From: a virus
Direction: 5' to 3' (one strand)
DNA length: 32,606 nucleotides
Virus record (IMG/VR): IMGVR_UViG_3300023179_000323
Location: 1-32,606 of that record
This document shows positions 14,786-23,848 of the stretch, in pieces (within the stretch, counting starts at the first letter, position 1; each line of letters opens with the position of its first letter). Below the pieces are notes generated by a model. That model saw only the letters and a program-made list of their open reading frames with translations, ran no database searches and was not told the DNA's origin. Both the position numbers and the translations under genes were made by a program.

Positions 14786-17700
14786 ATGGCGAGCGGCTAT
14801 CTCGGCAAAATCAGCGCGATCGTCTCCGCGAACACCGGAGACTTCAACGCCAAGCTGAGTGCTTCGGCCAAGGAGGTCGGCCGGTTCGCCAAGACCGTCG
14901 AGTCGACGCTGGGCGCCGCCTCTAGGCAGGCCGCCGCGAACCTGGCGAACATCTACACGCCGCTCCAGAAGTTCGAGCGTGCTCTTCAGGCGGCTTCCAC
15001 GATGAAGCTGTCGTTCTCCGGGTTCGCCGGAGCGATCAAGAACATCGATCAGTTGAAGACTCGGCTTGAGTCGATAGGCGATCGCCAGATCGGCATCCTC
15101 CTCAAATCCAGCGGACTCAAGGATATTTCGACGTTCCGCGAGGCTCTCAGCGGAATTCGGTCGAAGGAGTTCGACCTGCTTGTGAAGGTCGGCGGCGCCG
15201 AGAAGCTGACCGAGATTCGCAAGCAGATCGCCGCTGGCTCCGGCGAATTCAAGGTCGTCGCGGACATGCGTGACGCCGAGCGGCAGGTTGTCGACCTGAC
15301 GCAAAAGATCGAGGCGGCCAAGAAGGCCGGCACGCTGGTCGAGGTGAAAGTCAGCACGGCCGCGGTCAGGGCCGCCAAGGCCGAACTGAAGGAGTACGTC
15401 GCGGAGATCGCCAGGGCCGAGGGGATCAGGGGCAAGCCGACCTACGAGAGAGTCAGCGAGTCGCTGAATGCCAAGCTGGCGCAGCAGGTTGCGTTCCAGG
15501 CATCGGCGCAGAACAGAGTCGCCTTACGCGACACGCTGCTGGCCCAGGTTCCAGAGTCCGACACGAAGGCCCGCGCCAACATACAGTCCAACTACAAGGG
15601 CGCCGACGAAGAGCTCAAGACGCGAACCGCGGCCGTCAACGAGACGACCGCCGCCCTCGCCAAGCTAGCGGTCGCCGAGGCCGCCGTCGCCTCCGCTCGT
15701 GCCGGCAGGCCGACGGGCGACAGCCCCGAGTACCAGCAACTCAAGGCCCAACTGACCGAGGCGACAGAGAAAACCAAGAAGCTGCGGGCTGAGGCGGAGA
15801 GGAAGATCAGCCTGGCACTCGGGGTCGACGTCTCCGTCGAAGACATCGACAAGCTGCTTTCCGACACCTCGACCAGGGGCGAGGCGCTCGAGAAGATTTT
15901 CGCCCAGATCGGCGTGACCGGGTCGAAGGCTTACGAGCTCATCAAGGCCGCGGCGTCGAACCTGGGCGAAGACGACCTGAAGCGGACGGTCGAGCAGGCC
16001 CGACAGATGATGTCGGTGTCGGAGCAGATCACCAAGCCCATCTCGGAGCTCGCAAAAAGGCTGGGCGCCGCATCCTACGAGGTGCAGTCTGGTCTGAGTC
16101 CAGCCTTCAAGCGGCTGCAAACGCAGGCCGAGTCACTGGCCGCGGTGGTCAGAAAGGGCATCACCCCCGGCAAGGACATCGCGCCTTATTTCGCCGAGGT
16201 CGAGGCCCGACTCAAGCGAACGGAGGCGGCGATCAATCGGGTGCTCGAGGCCGAGGCCAAGCTCGGCACCCTCGCCAAGGGCAACGAGCTTCAGTTCGCC
16301 GCACCGGAGATCAGCGGCCCGATTGGGCGAGCCGCCGACCTGTCGCAGCGTGCGTCGGCCCTGCCGGCGGAAGCGATCCAGGCGAACCCGCAGATCGCCC
16401 AGTCGCTGCAAGAGCAGTACGCGCTGGTGACGAAGCTGATTGCCGCGTATGCGAGGCTTGAGGATCGCAGAACACTGAATCTGGACACCTCTAGGGCGGA
16501 AGCCAACGTCCAGCGGCTACTCGGCAGGATCAGTGGCGTGCAGGGCGGCGCATCCGGGCAGATCGATGCCGCCTTGGCGGATGTTGAGCGATCCGCACGG
16601 CGCACTGCGGACATTCAAGCCACGCAGCGGTTCGTTGCTTCGGACCTGCTGCCGTTCATTGACATAGGCGTCGTTCGCGCAAGGGCGGTCGATGCGAAAG
16701 AGTTGCAGGCTGCTGCGACCCAGATCGATGTCGCCTTGGCGGATGTTGAGCGATCCGCACGGCGCACTGCGGACATTCAAGCCACGCAGCGGTTCGTTGC
16801 TTCGGACCTGCTGCCGTTCATTGACATAGGCGTCGTTCGCGCAAGGGCGGTCGATGCGAAAGAGTTGCAGGCTGCTGCGACCCAGATCGATGTCGCCTTG
16901 GCGGATGTTGAGCGATCCGCACGGCGCACTGCGGACATTCAAGCCACGCAGCGGTTCGTTGCTTCGGACCTGCTGCCGTTCATTGACATAGGCGTCGTTC
17001 GCGCAAGGGCGGTCGACGAGTCCCAGCGACAACGAGAGGATGCCGAGTCTCAGATCGCCGTGCCGCTTGAAGACTTGAGGCGTAGCGCGGCTGGCTTGCC
17101 AGATGCCTTCAGGGGCGTGTCGCTGATGTCGCCGCTCCGGCAAGTCAACCTCCTTGAGGGCGGCATCAACTCAATGATGTCGCAGCTAGAGAGGCTCCCG
17201 CTTCCGATCCGCCAACACTTCCTGCCGGCGATTCAGGCGGCAGAGCAGGAGTTTATTCGGCTCCGCGCCCTCGGCCCGGCGGCGACGGCAGAAGAGATCG
17301 AGAACGCAGCCAACAATATGCGAGCCCTCGGCGCGGCCGCGGGCCGAGCGACGCAAGGCGCTGCTTTTGCGGATCGGCTGGGCGGCCGAAACCAGCAGGA
17401 GCTAAATCTCAACATTCAAGCGCAATCACTCAACGGCTATCAGGCGCAACTGCAAATTCTCATGCAGACTCTGGGAAGAGTCAGCCAAGAGGCGAGAGGG
17501 CCGGCGGTTGCGTCTTTCCTCCAATTGCAAGCGGCGATTCAAGCTGCGTTCGAGAACGGGACTCTTGATACACAAGTCGTTCGGGACCAAATACGTGCGC
17601 TGACGGCAGACACCGTTCAAGCAACTTCACGAGTTGCGAACGTGGGACAGAGAGGACTTGCAAGGCAGCTTGAGCGTGCCGGCGACGTTGGTCGCCGCGG

Positions 17701-20581
17701 CATCGACAATTACAGCCTCGCCTTGAACCAGGCCGCTTACGCCGTCGACGACTTCTTGTCTTCGACGGGTGGCATCGAGTTCAAGCTCCGCGCCATCAGC
17801 AACAACGTCACGCAGCTTGCGTTCATCCTCGGCGGCACGACGGGCCTGTTCATCGGCCTAGGCGCCGTCATCGGCGGCCAATTGGCCGTCGGGCTCTACA
17901 AGTTCATCAACAACGGCCGCACCGCAGAGGACACGACCAAGGCGCTCAACGACGCCTTGGCTCGTCAAAAGAGCCTCGCCGCAGAACTTGCCCAGGCGTA
18001 CCGCTCCCTCGGAGACGCCCTTTCAAGAAACACATTCTCAGCCGGGGCCGAGCAGGCCAAATCGTTCACGAAGCAGCTTGATGAGGCTCGAGACAAGCAG
18101 CAGGCGATTCGTCGCGAGCGGCTGGCCGGCGTGGACGTCGGCGTCCAGGGTGAAAGAGCACTCCAGAACGCCAGGCAGAAAGCGCTTGAGGCGTCGTCGA
18201 TTCCGGGCGAGCGGGCAGGTATTCAGGCTGAGATCAATCTGTCCAGAAACCGAGAGCGGGGCTTGACCGAGCAGGCAGTCAGGCGTGCCGGCCAATCGCC
18301 AAATGTCGAAGACATCCGCGAGGCGCTGCTTGAGTTTGGCAGGCGGCAGACCGCAATAGACCAACTGCGCACAGAAGGCACGGCGACGCCGTCTCGCGAG
18401 CAGCAACTTATCGATCGCATCGCCGCCGAACTGCGGCCGGGCGACAATTTCGGCAACTTGAGCCGACTGCAAGACGCGAGGGGAGTGCTTGCACGCCAGG
18501 CTCAAAAGACATTTCTTGGGTTTAGAACACCCGATGCGAACAACGCTGCGCAGACTCAGCAAGACATAGCTGGGTTCATTGCAAGCATCGAGTCATCGCT
18601 TGAGTCAGGCATCAGCCGGTCGGCGAACAATCTCATCGATGCCTCGCGGCGGCCGGCGTTGCTCCTTGCGCGGGCTCAGTCGGATGTCGCGGCTGCCATA
18701 GAGCGCGGCGTCCCGAGCGCCGGAGAGTTTCAGAAGAGGCTTGACGACCTCGCCGAGAAGCTGGCATCCGCGAGAGAAAAGCTGGATGTGCTCGCCAATT
18801 TCGACCAGGCCACGGCCGAGCAGCGGACGAGGGTGCTCGGGAAAGAAACGCTGACGCCGCAAGAGCGGAAGGCCGAACTTGATAAGGCATCCGCCGAGGT
18901 GGAGGCCGTCAACAGGCAGCGGGCGGCGGTTGAAGAGGGGAGCAGGGCCGCAAGGCTCGGCAGGGGCTTCGGCGGCCAGCGGTCAGAGGCCGCATTGTCT
19001 GGCATCCAGAACAGCGAGCGGTTCGAGAACGAGCGGACATCGACAACGGCGAGGCTGGTGGCCGCAATCGACGCCGAGAAAGAGGCCCGCGGGCGACTGT
19101 CTGATGCGATCGCCAGCGGCAATGCGGCCGAGACCGCGGCCGCAAGGGCTTCCGTTGACCTCGCCGCCAAGCTATCCGATGCAGCCGCGGCCGCCGTTGA
19201 GTTCGCCCAATCGCTAGAACGCTCCCTGGAGCGAACCCGCAAGATCGGCCAGGGCGCACTAAGCGCCTCCGAGCAGGGCGCGGACGCCGCCCAGCGCGCT
19301 CTTACAGAGAACCCGCTCCGCACCGGCAGACTACAGGCAAGGGATGAGGCCGAGCAGCAACTGATCCGCGACCGCGCCAGGATCGGCACCAGCAATAACG
19401 CCTTGGATCGCGCTCGTGCCGAAGCCGCGGCCGACCCGAGGCTCCAGGCACTTCAGGCCGAAAGAGAGCGCATCAAGTCGGAGATGAAGGACGCCGCAGC
19501 GGCCGCTGCCCAGGGCGGCCCCGCGGTTGACCAGGCCAAGGAAGAGGCCCAGAGAAATCGCCTGGTGCAGATCGAGGCACAAGAGGCGACGGTCATCCAA
19601 GAGTTGACAGCCGCCCGCCGGCGTGAGCTTGACGCCATCGCCGCCGCCATCAACGCCCGCGAGAAAGAGCTTGAGCGGTCGAGGCAGCGAGACGCTGAAG
19701 ACCCGACGTTCAAGCGAATTCGTGGGCAGGCTGACCAGGCTCTTGCGGACGCCGAGAAGCGTGCCAGCGAGGCGCAGGATCGATTCTTCAAAAATCCGAC
19801 GGCAGAGAACAGCCAGCGGCGAGATGAAGCGGACAGGCAGCTTCGCGAGCAGCGTGGCCGTCAGCAAGAACTCCAGGACGCGGCGGATCAACGCCGACGG
19901 GAGCTTGAAAACGACCCCGTCATCGCCGCCAACAATGCCCGGATTCAACAAATCGCCGCCGAGCGGGCCAGGATCGCAGAGCAGTCCGCCGGCAGGCCGC
20001 TGAACGCTGGCGAAAACGCCAGGCTCAACGGCGACGTTTTCAATGAGGGACTGATTGCCGAGGAGGCTCGCAGAAGAAAGCAGAACGAGGATCGCATAGC
20101 GGCCGGAATGAAGCCGATTCAGGATCAGATCGAGGCAGACAACCGCAAGCAAGCTCGCCGCCAGCAGGCCGACTCCGGCCGCGACCTGGCCCTCACCGAG
20201 CGAGAAAGGTTTCGCAAGGACATTGAAGAGGGGCTCGGCGCGAACATAAGAGCCAGGGGCGCAGAGATTCAAGCCGGCGGCGGCGACCCAGCGGCATACA
20301 TCAACAAAGCCATCGGCGAATCCATCAAGACCGTCGCGCCGATGCTTTACGAGTTCGATCAAGAGCGCCGCAACGCCCTACTTCAGGGACCGTCGCGAGC
20401 CCGCCTCGACGCCTCCGACGTTTCGACGACTCAAGGACGCGCAGAGCTCAACCGTCTTCTGCGTGGCGAAGACTCGGCGAAGGACGTGAACCTCGCGGAG
20501 CTTCGCAAGCAGACCGATCAGCTTCAAGAACTTATCGAGGTCGTCAAGAACAACCCCCTCCCGGTCGCCGACTTCCAGTAA
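14786..20581 (+). CDS. Tape measure protein
   Basis: At 1931 residues this is by far the largest gene. It follows the chaperone pair and has the usual tape measure features: long Ala/Glu/Arg/Lys/Gln-rich helices and coiled coil, one hydrophobic segment (LAFILGGTTGLFIGLGAVI, about residues 1011-1029) that may cross the host membrane, and internal repeats. A 54-residue unit beginning ALADVERSARRTADIQ is present nearly three times at about 596-744. The C-terminal 800 residues are highly charged. It sets tail length and helps DNA entry. The start ATG at 14786 lies just after GGGGTGAGG. No lysozyme or peptidase domain was noticed, but I could not search for one. By the usual 0.15 nm per residue, the tail would be near 290 nm. 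Confidence 0.93.
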   Translation: MASGYLGKISAIVSANTGDFNAKLSASAKEVGRFAKTVESTLGAASRQAAANLANIYTPLQKFERALQAASTMKLSFSGFAGAIKNIDQLKTRLESIGDRQIGILLKSSGLKDISTFREALSGIRSKEFDLLVKVGGAEKLTEIRKQIAAGSGEFKVVADMRDAERQVVDLTQKIEAAKKAGTLVEVKVSTAAVRAAKAELKEYVAEIARAEGIRGKPTYERVSESLNAKLAQQVAFQASAQNRVALRDTLLAQVPESDTKARANIQSNYKGADEELKTRTAAVNETTAALAKLAVAEAAVASARAGRPTGDSPEYQQLKAQLTEATEKTKKLRAEAERKISLALGVDVSVEDIDKLLSDTSTRGEALEKIFAQIGVTGSKAYELIKAAASNLGEDDLKRTVEQARQMMSVSEQITKPISELAKRLGAASYEVQSGLSPAFKRLQTQAESLAAVVRKGITPGKDIAPYFAEVEARLKRTEAAINRVLEAEAKLGTLAKGNELQFAAPEISGPIGRAADLSQRASALPAEAIQANPQIAQSLQEQYALVTKLIAAYARLEDRRTLNLDTSRAEANVQRLLGRISGVQGGASGQIDAALADVERSARRTADIQATQRFVASDLLPFIDIGVVRARAVDAKELQAAATQIDVALADVERSARRTADIQATQRFVASDLLPFIDIGVVRARAVDAKELQAAATQIDVALADVERSARRTADIQATQRFVASDLLPFIDIGVVRARAVDESQRQREDAESQIAVPLEDLRRSAAGLPDAFRGVSLMSPLRQVNLLEGGINSMMSQLERLPLPIRQHFLPAIQAAEQEFIRLRALGPAATAEEIENAANNMRALGAAAGRATQGAAFADRLGGRNQQELNLNIQAQSLNGYQAQLQILMQTLGRVSQEARGPAVASFLQLQAAIQAAFENGTLDTQVVRDQIRALTADTVQATSRVANVGQRGLARQLERAGDVGRRGIDNYSLALNQAAYAVDDFLSSTGGIEFKLRAISNNVTQLAFILGGTTGLFIGLGAVIGGQLAVGLYKFINNGRTAEDTTKALNDALARQKSLAAELAQAYRSLGDALSRNTFSAGAEQAKSFTKQLDEARDKQQAIRRERLAGVDVGVQGERALQNARQKALEASSIPGERAGIQAEINLSRNRERGLTEQAVRRAGQSPNVEDIREALLEFGRRQTAIDQLRTEGTATPSREQQLIDRIAAELRPGDNFGNLSRLQDARGVLARQAQKTFLGFRTPDANNAAQTQQDIAGFIASIESSLESGISRSANNLIDASRRPALLLARAQSDVAAAIERGVPSAGEFQKRLDDLAEKLASAREKLDVLANFDQATAEQRTRVLGKETLTPQERKAELDKASAEVEAVNRQRAAVEEGSRAARLGRGFGGQRSEAALSGIQNSERFENERTSTTARLVAAIDAEKEARGRLSDAIASGNAAETAAARASVDLAAKLSDAAAAAVEFAQSLERSLERTRKIGQGALSASEQGADAAQRALTENPLRTGRLQARDEAEQQLIRDRARIGTSNNALDRARAEAAADPRLQALQAERERIKSEMKDAAAAAAQGGPAVDQAKEEAQRNRLVQIEAQEATVIQELTAARRRELDAIAAAINAREKELERSRQRDAEDPTFKRIRGQADQALADAEKRASEAQDRFFKNPTAENSQRRDEADRQLREQRGRQQELQDAADQRRRELENDPVIAANNARIQQIAAERARIAEQSAGRPLNAGENARLNGDVFNEGLIAEEARRRKQNEDRIAAGMKPIQDQIEADNRKQARRQQADSGRDLALTERERFRKDIEEGLGANIRARGAEIQAGGGDPAAYINKAIGESIKTVAPMLYEFDQERRNALLQGPSRARLDASDVSTTQGRAELNRLLRGEDSAKDVNLAELRKQTDQLQELIEVVKNNPLPVADFQ
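16559..17016 (+). repeat. Tandem 162-bp repeats (2.8 copies) inside the tape measure gene
   Basis: Copies begin at about 16571, 16733 and 16895 with a 162-base period, equal to 54 codons. As read by eye the copies are identical at the nucleotide level except one C/T difference at the left edge (16570 against 16732). The third copy is truncated at 17016 where the sequence becomes GACGAGTCC. Near-perfect identity, including silent positions, points to a recent expansion. Confidence 0.95.
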
Positions 20582-20584
20582 CAC

Positions 20585-21661
20585 ATGGCACTCGTCAAAG
20601 AAATTGCGCAGGGCAACTCCTTCTCCGAAACGTCGGAGGACGGTCGCGGTGCATTCTCGGCCACGCGGGCCTGGAAGGTCGTGCTCACCACACCCGGAGA
20701 GACCTGGAACATCAACGAACTGACGGGCGTCAACATCGGCGACCCGTACAGCGAACAAAATCCGATCCCCTGCGTGAGCCTCGAGGGCCGCGCCGATGGC
20801 GACTCGCGTCTGGTCAAGATCATCACGGCAACGTACCGAGCCACGCCTGGGTCGGTGGTTCAGGGTGGGGGCGGGACAGACCCGAAGACTCAAGAACCGA
20901 CCGTGCGGCCGCCGCTGTACTCCATGAGCGTTGCGCTCTCAGAGATCGCGGCCTGGGGCGGCCAGAGATACAAAAATGGGGCATGGGTCTGGAGTGCTGC
21001 AACCAATCCGGCAGGCGACTTGGTCGATGGAGTGTCGCGGCTGGAGCCCGTGGTCACGATCAACATCGACCAATACTCACAAACCGACCAGAGCAGCCTC
21101 TTGGGGTACGCCGGCTATGTCAACTCAGACGCTATCTCGTTCTCGCAGCTATCGATCGGCGTTCACTGCTGTATGTTTCAGGGGTTGAGCGTGAACCCGG
21201 TCGTCGAACAGTTCGGCTCAAGAACTTTTCGCGGATTCAAGATCACGTTCACCTTCGGCGTGAGGACGCACTACACATACACTCGCGACGGCAACATGGC
21301 GATCGGATGGGGGATAGCGATACCGCAGACCGGGTTTAATTGCATCAACAACGGCCTCGGAAGAGCCGATGTCGACCAGCAGGCGATTCATCTTCAGCAC
21401 GACAACGGCTTTGTCATCGACCCACCCGCAATCGTCGGCAGGACGGTCGGTCAAAGAGTCAGGGCAATGGTCGCCGTGCCTGCAAGTGAGAACAAGCAGT
21501 GGGTGCAAAGAGTCGCCGCGCAGCCGGTGGCGCTCAACGATGACGGCACGCCTCGTGCAAGCACGGCCAGCCCACCGGTGTATGTCAACCGCATCTGCAC
21601 GCAGCCGTCGATGTCATTCGGCAACGGCTTTTCCGCGTTCGGCATCAACTCGATAGGCTGA
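20585..21661 (+). CDS. Probable distal tail or tail-tip protein, family unknown
   Basis: This 358-residue protein starts three bases after the tape measure stop, the place where siphophages encode distal tail proteins. I do not recognise Dit or Tal signatures. It is beta-rich and soluble, with TRAWKVVLTTPGETWNINEL near 27-46, a Gly-rich loop GSVVQGGGGTDP near 88-99, and LYSMSVALSEIAAWGG near 111-126. A structural role at the tail end is inferred from position only. It may be the hub or the first ring below the tube. Confidence 0.6.
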   Translation: MALVKEIAQGNSFSETSEDGRGAFSATRAWKVVLTTPGETWNINELTGVNIGDPYSEQNPIPCVSLEGRADGDSRLVKIITATYRATPGSVVQGGGGTDPKTQEPTVRPPLYSMSVALSEIAAWGGQRYKNGAWVWSAATNPAGDLVDGVSRLEPVVTINIDQYSQTDQSSLLGYAGYVNSDAISFSQLSIGVHCCMFQGLSVNPVVEQFGSRTFRGFKITFTFGVRTHYTYTRDGNMAIGWGIAIPQTGFNCINNGLGRADVDQQAIHLQHDNGFVIDPPAIVGRTVGQRVRAMVAVPASENKQWVQRVAAQPVALNDDGTPRASTASPPVYVNRICTQPSMSFGNGFSAFGINSIG

Positions 21662-21662
21662 C

Positions 21663-22133
21663 ATGGCAGAGCAAGTGAAGGGATACCTGCTCGGCCCCGG
21701 CCTGGCATCGAAGATCAGGCAGACGATCGCCACGGTCGACGGCACGCCCGTCGGCAGCGGCGTGAGCAAGATACCTATCGACCTCTCCGGCGACCCGGCG
21801 CCGCCGGTGAAGGCGTTTCGCATCGCGACGTTCACGGGAACTTGGAGCCTCGGGTCGGACAAGGCCGTCACGCTCAAGAACGTCGCAGCGACGCCAAACA
21901 CGGTCAGCGCAAAGAACCTGTTTTTCGATATCACCGCCAATGGCACGGCCGACTGCGCAATCGCGAAGGACGGCACAGTCTGGTATCTGGTGCAGGACGT
22001 TCACACTACCGTCGAGGTCGTGACGAACGTGACGCTCGGAACCGCCGGCCTTCAGTTCACTAAGACGCTTTTGACCGTCGTCAGGACGGCGACGGCGAAT
22101 CCAACGAACATCGGAACAACGGCCTGCTCATGA
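21663..22133 (+). CDS. Small tail-region protein, family unknown
   Basis: The 156-residue protein begins MAEQVKGYLLGPGLASKIRQTIATVDGTPVG and continues as a beta-rich domain (AVTLKNVAATPNTVSAKNLFF, then DVHTTVEVVTNVTLGTAG). It starts one base after the preceding stop and overlaps the cysteine-rich gene as ATGA. No family is recognised. The opening GYLLGPGLA, with a charged helix after it, may be an attachment part for the tail tip. A structural or adhesin-adaptor role is likely from context. Confidence 0.6.
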   Translation: MAEQVKGYLLGPGLASKIRQTIATVDGTPVGSGVSKIPIDLSGDPAPPVKAFRIATFTGTWSLGSDKAVTLKNVAATPNTVSAKNLFFDITANGTADCAIAKDGTVWYLVQDVHTTVEVVTNVTLGTAGLQFTKTLLTVVRTATANPTNIGTTACS

Positions 22134-22954
22134 CAATCGCCACGAAGAACGGCGCGATCATCGTCAAGGACGGCAAGCTCGCGGAGAACTGCGGGTGCTG
22201 CGGGGATTGGTATTGCGACCAAGACTACGGCGCATGTTGCGCAGGAACGCAATGCGAAAACAAGTATCGCTGCGATTGCGCGTCGCCGAGCGTATTCAAA
22301 AACTCTGTGCCGTGCGGCAGCAGCGTCTGTGCCTGCGTGTATCCAACGCTTGAGCCACTGCCAGGGGCGATTACTAGCGGCGACAATCCGATGATTGGCC
22401 GCCGCCTGCCGATCGCTTGCACGCTCTCAGACGGCAAGCACACGTTCAGCGGGAACTACTACAATATCCAAACCCCTGACTACGCAAGCCTTCTTGCCTT
22501 CTACGGCTCAGAGGCGTCGGGGTCATTGGCAAGCGATCCGCCTTACTCTTGCGGCAGACCCTGCGCTTACCAAGTCCAAGGAGTCTGGTTGCGGTATCTT
22601 CGCACGCCGTTCACATTGTCCGGCCCGTTCGCTGGCCCATGCTGCGGAGATGTGGTGGATGGAAACACGTTCGTGAATGGATATTTCTCTTGCAAGGCCG
22701 ACGGGTCATGGCTCCTTGATTGGAGCGTAGCCATGTGGTGCTACGCCTGGACTAGAGATTCGTTTTACGGCACCTACTCATACGTCATCGACAATTCTCA
22801 TTTGTATTCTGACGGAGGCTCAATTGTTATCCCTGCTGCTGAAAATGGTTTGCCGACTGCTGGCACGCACTCGCTCTCGTCAGGCAACGGCTCCGGCACT
22901 CCTTGTCAGGGTTATATACTAGGCGCATCGATTTCGATTTCTCATACCTTGTGA
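22130..22954 (+). CDS. Cysteine-rich tail-region protein 1
   Basis: The 274-residue protein has 20 or so cysteines. The N-terminal 70 residues are dense in them (ENCGCCGDWYCDQDYGACCAG, then CDCASPS and SVCACVYP), and more pairs occur later (YSCGRPCAY, GPCCGD, CKADGS, MWCYAW). The rest is aromatic- and Ser/Gly-rich like a carbohydrate-binding or adhesin domain. No signal peptide is seen, as usual for virion proteins. Base composition is visibly lower in GC than the neighbours, a sign of different origin. The GACC motif recalls cysteine repeats in Planctomycetes surface proteins. It is probably a host-recognition protein, but the family is not known to me. Confidence 0.62.
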   Translation: MTIATKNGAIIVKDGKLAENCGCCGDWYCDQDYGACCAGTQCENKYRCDCASPSVFKNSVPCGSSVCACVYPTLEPLPGAITSGDNPMIGRRLPIACTLSDGKHTFSGNYYNIQTPDYASLLAFYGSEASGSLASDPPYSCGRPCAYQVQGVWLRYLRTPFTLSGPFAGPCCGDVVDGNTFVNGYFSCKADGSWLLDWSVAMWCYAWTRDSFYGTYSYVIDNSHLYSDGGSIVIPAAENGLPTAGTHSLSSGNGSGTPCQGYILGASISISHTL

Positions 22955-22960
22955 TAGCGA

Positions 22961-23833
22961 ATGCCTTGCCACCAAGTATCAAGCGGCAATAACGCTCTAG
23001 GCAGTCGCCCAACCTACGCTACTGAGGCTCAGTGCCTTGAGAGGTGCAAGGAAGGCGCGTGCTGCCAAACCGTGAACGGCGTCACGACGTGCAGCGTCAA
23101 GCCGCAGTGCCAGTGCCAGGGTGCGGGGAAGACATTCAAGGGCGTGGGGACGACGTGCGAGTCCACCAACGGGGCGTGCTGTCGTGGCAACTCGTGCAGT
23201 GTCAAGCCGCAGTGCGAGTGTCAAGGCAGTGGAAACACATTCAAGGGCGTGGGGACGACGTGCAGCCCGAATCCGTGCGTGTGTTATTGCCCAGACGGCC
23301 GAACGCTGGTGCCGGACACGCTCGTGTTTACGCTGTCCGGAGGCGTCGGCGTCAAACTTCCGCAACCATGCTTAGGAAACGTCACGGTCGAAGAGTCTGA
23401 TCTACATGCGTTGGATTGGTATTTCCCTCAACTCGCAGGAACGTATGCGTTTCAAAAGGTCAACTGCGACCCAAGGTGGGAGTGGCACGGTGACTCTGGT
23501 GGAACGGCGGCAATATCTACTAACGGTGGGTTTGGGCAAGAGTACTACGATTTTGAGAGTTTTCTCGTGCCAATCATTTTGCCGAACGGCACATCATGCC
23601 TGACGGAATTAAACAGCAGTTGCGGTGGCGGCTTGGGGAGGCGTATTACATTTTTGAACGATATGTGCAGCGGTGGCTCGCGCCAATCCTGCGGAGCGCT
23701 TTGGTGTCAGCAATTTGTACAAGGGACTAATGTGGCTCCATACCAACCCTCCATCGCAATCCACGGACGATGTTCGTATCCACACTCTGATTATGTGCTT
23801 TACGTGATGGATTTCACGTTGTCGCCGGCGTGA
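22961..23833 (+). CDS. Cysteine-rich tail-region protein 2 with two GACC repeats
   Basis: This 290-residue protein carries two near-identical cysteine modules at about residues 32-66 and 72-104. Each has GACC, then CSVKPQCxCQGxGxTF, then KGVGTTC. A CVCYCPDGRTL segment follows, then a beta-rich domain with aromatic residues (ALDWYFPQLAGTY, DPRWEWHGDSGG) and further cysteines near the end. The general form, GACC...C...F.G.GT.C, resembles repeats I know from Planctomycetes proteins. It probably forms a disulfide- or metal-stabilised adhesin at the tail tip together with the preceding gene, which starts similarly with a GACC element. GC is again lower than average. The ATG lies six bases after the preceding stop, with no clear ribosome binding site. 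Confidence 0.62.
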   Translation: MPCHQVSSGNNALGSRPTYATEAQCLERCKEGACCQTVNGVTTCSVKPQCQCQGAGKTFKGVGTTCESTNGACCRGNSCSVKPQCECQGSGNTFKGVGTTCSPNPCVCYCPDGRTLVPDTLVFTLSGGVGVKLPQPCLGNVTVEESDLHALDWYFPQLAGTYAFQKVNCDPRWEWHGDSGGTAAISTNGGFGQEYYDFESFLVPIILPNGTSCLTELNSSCGGGLGRRITFLNDMCSGGSRQSCGALWCQQFVQGTNVAPYQPSIAIHGRCSYPHSDYVLYVMDFTLSPA

Positions 23834-23848
23834 TGAGGGAGTAGGGTT

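Noticed and set aside
19331-20362. 343-residue minus-strand open frame with Leu-rich segments opposite the tape measure end
   Set aside because: The Leu/Val-rich look comes from reading Glu/Gln/Arg codons backwards; the plus frame is continuous tape measure coiled coil.
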